Of a stretch of 64,000 nucleotides of DNA, positions 60,347 to 64,000 are shown in pieces. Below the pieces are notes generated by a model. The model was not told where the DNA came from and ran no database searches. It saw only the letters and a program-made list of their open reading frames with translations. Every line of letters begins with the position of its first letter. The stretch's first letter is position 1. Both the position numbers and the translations under genes were made by a program. This stretch comes from Streptococcus hyointestinalis (GTDB lineage: Bacteria > Bacillota > Bacilli > Lactobacillales > Streptococcaceae): NCBI RefSeq assembly GCF_011039275.1, contig NZ_JAAKGB010000001.1, forward strand, positions 992,001 to 1,056,000, given 5' to 3'.

Positions 60347-61192
60347 ATGAATAATTTTGAACTGTTTAAACTGAAAAAAGCGGGACTGACCAATCTCAAT
60401 ATCATCAACATCCTTGATTATCAAGAGCGGGTCGGCAAGTCGCTGAGCCTGCGAGATATGGCGGTTGTCTCAAAGTGTAAAAATCCTGTGGCTTTCATCG
60501 AAAAATCCCGATCGCTTGACAGCAAAACATTGCGTGAGCAGTTTAGTCGCTTTCCGTCCATCTCTATTTTGGACAAGGAATATCCCTTAGCCTTAAAAGA
60601 AATCTATAACCCACCCGTTTTGCTCTTTTATCAGGGCAATCTGGACTTGCTCGAAAAGCCTAAAATCGCTGTGGTTGGCGCTCGAAAGGCAAGTCCAATC
60701 GGTGTCAAGTCTGTGCAGAAAATCATCCAAGAACTCAATAATCGCTTTGTCATTGTCAGCGGTTTGGCACGTGGGATTGACACCAGCGCTCACATGGCGA
60801 GTATCAAAAATGGCGGAGCGACCATTGCTATTATCGGCTGTGGCTTAGACGTCTACTATCCAAGGGAAAACCAAAAACTCCAAGATTATCTCGGGAAAAA
60901 CCACCTTGTCCTGTCAGAGTATGAAGCAGGTAGTCAACCGCTCAAGTACCATTTTCCAGAGCGCAACCGTATCATCGCTGGACTCTGCCAAGGGCTGATC
61001 GTCTGTGAAGCCCGCATTCGCTCAGGCAGTCTCATCACCTGTGAGCGAGCGTTAGAAGAGGGGCGGGACGTTTTTGCCATTCCTGGTAATATCTTAGATG
61101 GTGTCTCTGATGGTTGTCATCACCTTATCCAAGAGGGTGCAAAGTGCATTACATCAGGCTCTGACGTGCTTTTAGAGTATCCATTTGCTTAG
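60347..61192 (+). CDS. dprA: DNA processing protein DprA
   Basis: A 281-residue competence protein that binds incoming single-stranded DNA and loads RecA. The Rossmann fold (KIAVVGARKASPIG, VIVSGLARGIDTSAH-like block and GATIAIIGCGLDVYYP) is complete, as is HFPERNRIIAGL. The CIN box directly upstream indicates SigX control. This supports a naturally transformable organism. Short C-terminus without DML1 is normal for streptococci. Confidence 0.94.
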   Translation: MNNFELFKLKKAGLTNLNIINILDYQERVGKSLSLRDMAVVSKCKNPVAFIEKSRSLDSKTLREQFSRFPSISILDKEYPLALKEIYNPPVLLFYQGNLDLLEKPKIAVVGARKASPIGVKSVQKIIQELNNRFVIVSGLARGIDTSAHMASIKNGGATIAIIGCGLDVYYPRENQKLQDYLGKNHLVLSEYEAGSQPLKYHFPERNRIIAGLCQGLIVCEARIRSGSLITCERALEEGRDVFAIPGNILDGVSDGCHHLIQEGAKCITSGSDVLLEYPFA

Positions 61193-61220
61193 TGTTTTTC
61201 CTATAAGAAAAAGTTTTTTA

Positions 61221-61249
61221 TTGACAGCTTAGAAAAAGTGGGATATGAT
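61221..61249 (+). promoter_or_regulatory. topA promoter
   Basis: TTGACA (61221-61226), a 17-bp spacer and TATGAT (61244-61249). Confidence 0.75.
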
Positions 61250-61285
61250 ACATACAGTTTAAACAAATGAGAAAGTGTAATCTGT

Positions 61286-63418
61286 ATGGCAACAGCAACC
61301 AAAACGAAAACGACAAAAACAAAGACAACAACGAAACGTAAGAAGAAAACAACAACGAAAAAAAATCTGGTCATCGTTGAGTCTCCTGCAAAGGCAAAGA
61401 CGATTGAAAAGTACCTCGGGCGCAACTACCGAGTGGTCGCCTCTGTTGGGCATATCCGTGACTTGAAAAAGTCTAGCATGTCTATTGACTTTGACAATAA
61501 CTATGAACCGCAGTATATCAACATCCGTGGTAAGGGTCCCTTGATTAACGACTTGAAAAAGGAAGCCAAAAAAGCGAAAAATGTCTTTCTCGCAAGTGAC
61601 CCGGACCGTGAAGGAGAAGCGCTTTCATGGCATTTGGCACACATCCTAGACCTTGACCCTAAGGCAAAAAACCGTGTGGTCTTTAACGAGATTACAAAAG
61701 ACGCTGTCAAAAATGCCTTTGTCGAGCCACGTGAGATTGACATGAACTTGGTGGATGCCCAGCAGGCAAGACGTGTGCTGGACCGTATTGTGGGCTATTC
61801 TATCTCGCCTATCCTATGGAAAAAGGTCAAAAAAGGACTCTCTGCTGGACGTGTGCAATCCGTCGCACTCAAGCTCATTATTGACCGTGAAAACGAGATT
61901 AAAGCCTTTAAGCCAGAGGAGTATTGGACGATTGACGGCGCCTTTAAAAAAGGCACACGCAAGTTTAACGCTAGCTTCTACGGTTTAGACGGCAAAAAGC
62001 ACAAGCTTCAGACCAACAATGATGTCAAAGAAGTCCTCGCTCGTATCAAAGGTGATGATTTCAACGTCGATAAAGTGGAGAAAAAGGAGCGTCGTAGAAA
62101 CGCACCGCTGCCTTATACCACCTCATCGCTCCAGCAGGATGCGGCCAATAAAATCAACTTTAGAACCCGAAAAACCATGATGGTCGCCCAGCAGCTCTAT
62201 GAGGGCATTAGCCTCGGCAAGAGCGGCACACAAGGTCTTATCACCTATATGCGTACCGACTCGACTCGTATCAGTCCTGTAGCGCAAAATGACGCTGCAA
62301 ACTTTATCACAGAGCGCTTTGGGGAGAAATACTCTAAGCATGGTAGTCGTGTGAAAAATCGCGCTAGCGCCCAAGATGCGCACGAAGCTATCCGCCCATC
62401 AAATGTCCAGCAGACACCTGAGTCTATTGCTAAGTATCTAGACAAAGACCAGCTCAAACTCTACACCTTGATTTGGAACCGCTTTGTCGCTAGTCAAATG
62501 GCAGCTGCTGTCTTTGACACCATGAAAGTGACCTTGTCTCAAAACGGCGTTATCTTCACAGCCAACGGCAGTCAGGTCAAGTTTGATGGCTATCTTGCTG
62601 TTTACAACGACTCTGACAAAAACAAAATGCTTCCTGACATGAAAGAGGGAGACACTGTCAAGAAAGTCACCACACAGCCAGAGCAGCATTTCACCCAGCC
62701 ACCAGCTAGATACTCAGAAGCGCCGCTGATTAAGACGCTGGAGGAAAATGGTGTGGGTCGTCCGTCCACCTATGCACCGACTCTTGAGCCCATCCAAAAG
62801 CGCTATTATGTCACCTTGTCTGCGAAGCGCTTTGAGCCGACAGAGCTCGGTGAGATTGTTAATAGTTTGATTGTCGAGTTCTTCCCAGACATTGTTGATG
62901 TGGCATTTACGGCGGAGATGGAGCCTAAGCTGGATGAGGTCGAGCTTGGCAAGGAGCAGTGGCAAAAGGTCATTGACCGCTTTTACAAACCCTTTGAAAA
63001 AGAACTTGAAAAAGCAGAAAGTGAGATGGAGCAAATCCAAATCAAGGATGAGCCTGCGGGATTTGACTGTGATGTCTGTGGCTCACCTATGGTTATTAAG
63101 CTAGGACGCTACGGTAAATTCTACGCATGTAGCAACTTCCCAGAATGCCACAACACCAAAGCCATCACCAAAGAAATCGGCGTGACTTGTCCGCTATGTC
63201 ACAAAGGACAGGTCATCGAGCGCAAAACCAAGCGCAATCGTATCTTCTATGGCTGTGATCGCTACCCAGAGTGCGAGTTCACCTCTTGGGACAAACCTGT
63301 CGGACGTGACTGTCCAAAATCCGGCGCCTTCCTCGTCGAGAAAAAAGTCCGTGGCGGTGGCAAACAAGTCATCTGCTCAAACGAAAAGTGTGACTATAAG
63401 GAAGAGGTTGTGAAGTAA
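61286..63418 (+). CDS. topA: DNA topoisomerase I
   Basis: A 710-residue type IA topoisomerase relaxing negative supercoils. The TOPRIM domain ([29 protein letters not shown]) and the catalytic Tyr in [14 protein letters not shown] (~residue 327) are present. The C-terminus has Cys4 zinc fingers ([22 protein letters not shown] and CPKSGAF, the last with one Cys lost). The first ~27 residues are an unusual Lys/Thr repeat ([17 protein letters not shown]). dprA-topA order is typical of streptococci. Confidence 0.95.
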   Translation: MATATKTKTTKTKTTTKRKKKTTTKKNLVIVESPAKAKTIEKYLGRNYRVVASVGHIRDLKKSSMSIDFDNNYEPQYINIRGKGPLINDLKKEAKKAKNVFLASDPDREGEALSWHLAHILDLDPKAKNRVVFNEITKDAVKNAFVEPREIDMNLVDAQQARRVLDRIVGYSISPILWKKVKKGLSAGRVQSVALKLIIDRENEIKAFKPEEYWTIDGAFKKGTRKFNASFYGLDGKKHKLQTNNDVKEVLARIKGDDFNVDKVEKKERRRNAPLPYTTSSLQQDAANKINFRTRKTMMVAQQLYEGISLGKSGTQGLITYMRTDSTRISPVAQNDAANFITERFGEKYSKHGSRVKNRASAQDAHEAIRPSNVQQTPESIAKYLDKDQLKLYTLIWNRFVASQMAAAVFDTMKVTLSQNGVIFTANGSQVKFDGYLAVYNDSDKNKMLPDMKEGDTVKKVTTQPEQHFTQPPARYSEAPLIKTLEENGVGRPSTYAPTLEPIQKRYYVTLSAKRFEPTELGEIVNSLIVEFFPDIVDVAFTAEMEPKLDEVELGKEQWQKVIDRFYKPFEKELEKAESEMEQIQIKDEPAGFDCDVCGSPMVIKLGRYGKFYACSNFPECHNTKAITKEIGVTCPLCHKGQVIERKTKRNRIFYGCDRYPECEFTSWDKPVGRDCPKSGAFLVEKKVRGGGKQVICSNEKCDYKEEVVK

Positions 63419-63436
63419 CATAAGAAGGTATTATAT

Positions 63437-63511
63437 ATGAAAAATCATTTTACAACAACAGTATGTTTATTCGTTATGACGTTCATGATTGGCGGATGGA
63501 CATTAGCTTGA
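63437..63511 (+). CDS. Possible 24-residue membrane peptide
   Basis: A short reading frame with one hydrophobic segment (TTTVCLFVMTFMIGGWTLA). AAGAAGG is close upstream, and a strong terminator follows at 63552. No promoter is seen, so it would depend on topA transcription. Chance occurrence cannot be excluded. Confidence 0.35.
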   Translation: MKNHFTTTVCLFVMTFMIGGWTLA

Positions 63512-63551
63512 TTACTTTTGCTGATGGAATGAAATCTAAATATTACAAACA

Positions 63552-63586
63552 AAACTCTTCTCACTTAATGTAAGAAGAGTTTTTTG
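63552..63586 (+). terminator. Terminator downstream of topA
   Basis: AACTCTTCT / AGAAGAGTT, a 9-bp stem followed by T6. Confidence 0.85.
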
Positions 63587-63613
63587 CTATTTCTAGGAAT
63601 GAAATGATATAAT
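63584..63613 (+). promoter_or_regulatory. Toxin-mRNA promoter
   Basis: TTGCTA (63584-63589), an 18-bp spacer and the extended -10 TGaTATAAT (hexamer 63608-63613). The predicted start is near 63620. Confidence 0.7.
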
Positions 63614-63630
63614 CCTTACTGTAGAAAAGT

Positions 63631-63644
63631 GAAGACGGTGGCTC
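63631..63644 (+). repeat. 5' arm of toxin-mRNA long-distance inverted repeat
   Basis: AAGACGGTGGCTC (63632-63644) is the exact reverse complement of 63867-63879. It would pair the 5' end of the mRNA with its 3' end. Confidence 0.75.
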
Positions 63645-63671
63645 TTGTTTTCTGAAAGAGAGGTGACGCCT

Positions 63672-63716
63672 ATGTGCAATTCATCAAAATCTGACAGGAA
63701 GGAGGAGCACTTTTGA
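63672..63716 (+). CDS. Leader peptide overlapping the toxin start
   Basis: A 14-codon frame (MCNSSKSDRKEEHF) whose TGA overlaps the TTG start of the toxin as TTGA. The toxin Shine-Dalgarno GGAGGAG lies inside it. Translation of the toxin is probably coupled to this leader. Confidence 0.55.
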   Translation: MCNSSKSDRKEEHF

Positions 63717-63820
63717 CAGCGTTTGAAGTTGTGCAGACCATTTTGAGTTTTGGTAGTTTTACCGTAGCTGTGATTGGTTTGTGCTATAAAATCTTCAAAG
63801 ACGATAACAAAAAGAAATAG
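63713..63820 (+). CDS. Holin-like type I toxin peptide (PF16935-like)
   Basis: A 35-residue peptide starting at TTG 63713: one membrane helix (about residues 4-25, ILSFGSFTVAVIGLCYKI) and a basic tail KDDNKKK. The layout resembles the putative holin-like toxins found widely in lactic acid bacteria. GGAGGAG precedes the start at good distance. Neighbouring inverted repeats and an opposing promoter form a complete type I toxin-antitoxin layout. It would damage the membrane if unrestrained. Confidence 0.82.
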   Translation: MTAFEVVQTILSFGSFTVAVIGLCYKIFKDDNKKK

Positions 63821-63850
63821 CCGTCAATCCTTTGGGGAGTAACGGCTATT
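63816..63850. terminator. Bidirectional terminator at the end of toxin and antitoxin RNAs
   Basis: AATAGCCGT (63816-63824) / ACGGCTATT (63842-63850), a 9-bp perfect stem overlapping the toxin TAG. Confidence 0.8.
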
Positions 63851-63866
63851 CTTTAATAGTAATTAT

Positions 63867-63879
63867 GAGCCACCGTCTT
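63867..63879 (+). repeat. 3' arm of toxin-mRNA long-distance inverted repeat
   Basis: GAGCCACCGTCTT, complementary to 63632-63644 across 222 nt. Confidence 0.75.
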
Positions 63880-63897
63880 TTAAACGGTTCTACAAAG

Positions 63898-63924
63898 GGT
63901 TAAGTTGTCGCTTAACCTTTTTTT
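63898..63924 (+). terminator. Second, stronger toxin-mRNA terminator
   Basis: GGTTAAG (63898-63904) / CTTAACC (63911-63917) then T7. Full-length toxin mRNA would end here and include the 3' pairing arm. Confidence 0.85.
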
Positions 63925-64000
63925 CTATTTTTATTATACCATTTTGGGGCTAAATAGCAACTTAAAACAAAAAAGAGACAGCTTCTTTTGATTAAGCTAT

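Larger units (their letters stand above)
63810..63930 (-). ncRNA. Predicted antitoxin antisense RNA
   Basis: A minus-strand promoter with -35 TTGCTA (63955-63960), a 16-bp spacer and TATAAT (63933-63938) would start RNA near 63926. It would end at the A/T-flanked stem 63816-63850. The RNA would overlap the 3' part of the toxin mRNA. Confidence 0.65.

Noticed and set aside
63437..63511. SHP/ComS-like pheromone peptide after topA
   Set aside because: It lacks a charged N-terminus plus typical C-terminal motif and has no adjacent Rgg-type regulator, so only a low-confidence small frame is listed.

Overview
The window looks like a chromosome segment of a low-GC, competence-capable Streptococcus. 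Gene orders such as prs2-nifS-rex-radC, CYTH-relQ-nadK-rluD-pta and tdk-prfA-prmC-tsaC-glyA-yejK-pvaA match streptococcal synteny. The LPxTG pullulanase, the Blp-type LytTR regulators, the SigX (CIN) box before dprA and the guanine-riboswitch xpt-pbuX operon fit too. The repertoire resembles the bovis/equinus group, but the species cannot be fixed from this sequence alone. I found no tRNA, rRNA, CRISPR array, complete insertion sequence or prophage, and no gene-free stretch longer than 300 bp.

Layout. 0-9 kb: a truncated UbiB-like kinase, a YoaK-like membrane protein, and a beta-glucoside PTS operon (IIA-IIB-IIC plus two GH1 enzymes) preceded by a broken LicR-type activator. 9-15.8 kb: GT8 glycosyltransferase, AI-2E-family permease and radC on plus; then GATase, rex (internal amber stop), DUF1831 protein, cysteine desulfurase and prs2 on minus. 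16-25 kb: a P1B-4 metal ATPase behind a very large palindrome, CYTH phosphatase, relQ-nadK-rluD-pta, an SDR and Kup. 24.9-31.6 kb: a redox/flavin cluster with a PAS-like protein, a long FMN reductase, a short FMN reductase, an ApbE flavin transferase, a tautomerase, GMP reductase and an azoreductase. 31.7-44.3 kb: WYL regulator, xpt-pbuX, then tdk-prfA-prmC-tsaC-glyA-yejK-pvaA and two ABC exporter halves. Several genes in this last run carry in-frame TAA codons. 44.3-51.6 kb: a membrane EEP phosphatase, oleate hydratase and the pullulanase. 51.6-56.2 kb: a Blp-like quorum-sensing and immunity island with two near-identical LytTR promoters but no recognisable bacteriocin or pheromone. 56.3-64 kb: L,D-transpeptidase, rbgA-rnhB, a YdcF protein, an acetyltransferase, dprA, topA, and a type I toxin-antitoxin module at the right edge.

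Three observations stand out. First, a possible cytoplasmic flavinylation system: a leaderless ApbE sits beside a reductase whose tail carries two DATSGAS motifs, with a nearby PAS-like protein carrying DVTSGAS. These match the Dxx(S/T)GA(S/T) FMN-attachment consensus of ApbE. Second, five in-frame ochre codons lie within 6.2 kb (prfA twice, prmC, yejK, an ABC gene), all where Glu GAA is expected from the family or context. A similar amber interrupts rex and another ochre interrupts licR. This is either a localised sequence-quality or mutational signature, or a readthrough phenomenon touching release-factor genes. Third, regulatory architectures: a radC hairpin hiding its Shine-Dalgarno with a CIN-like box in the loop, and a toxin mRNA whose 5' and 3' ends are perfectly complementary over 13 nt.
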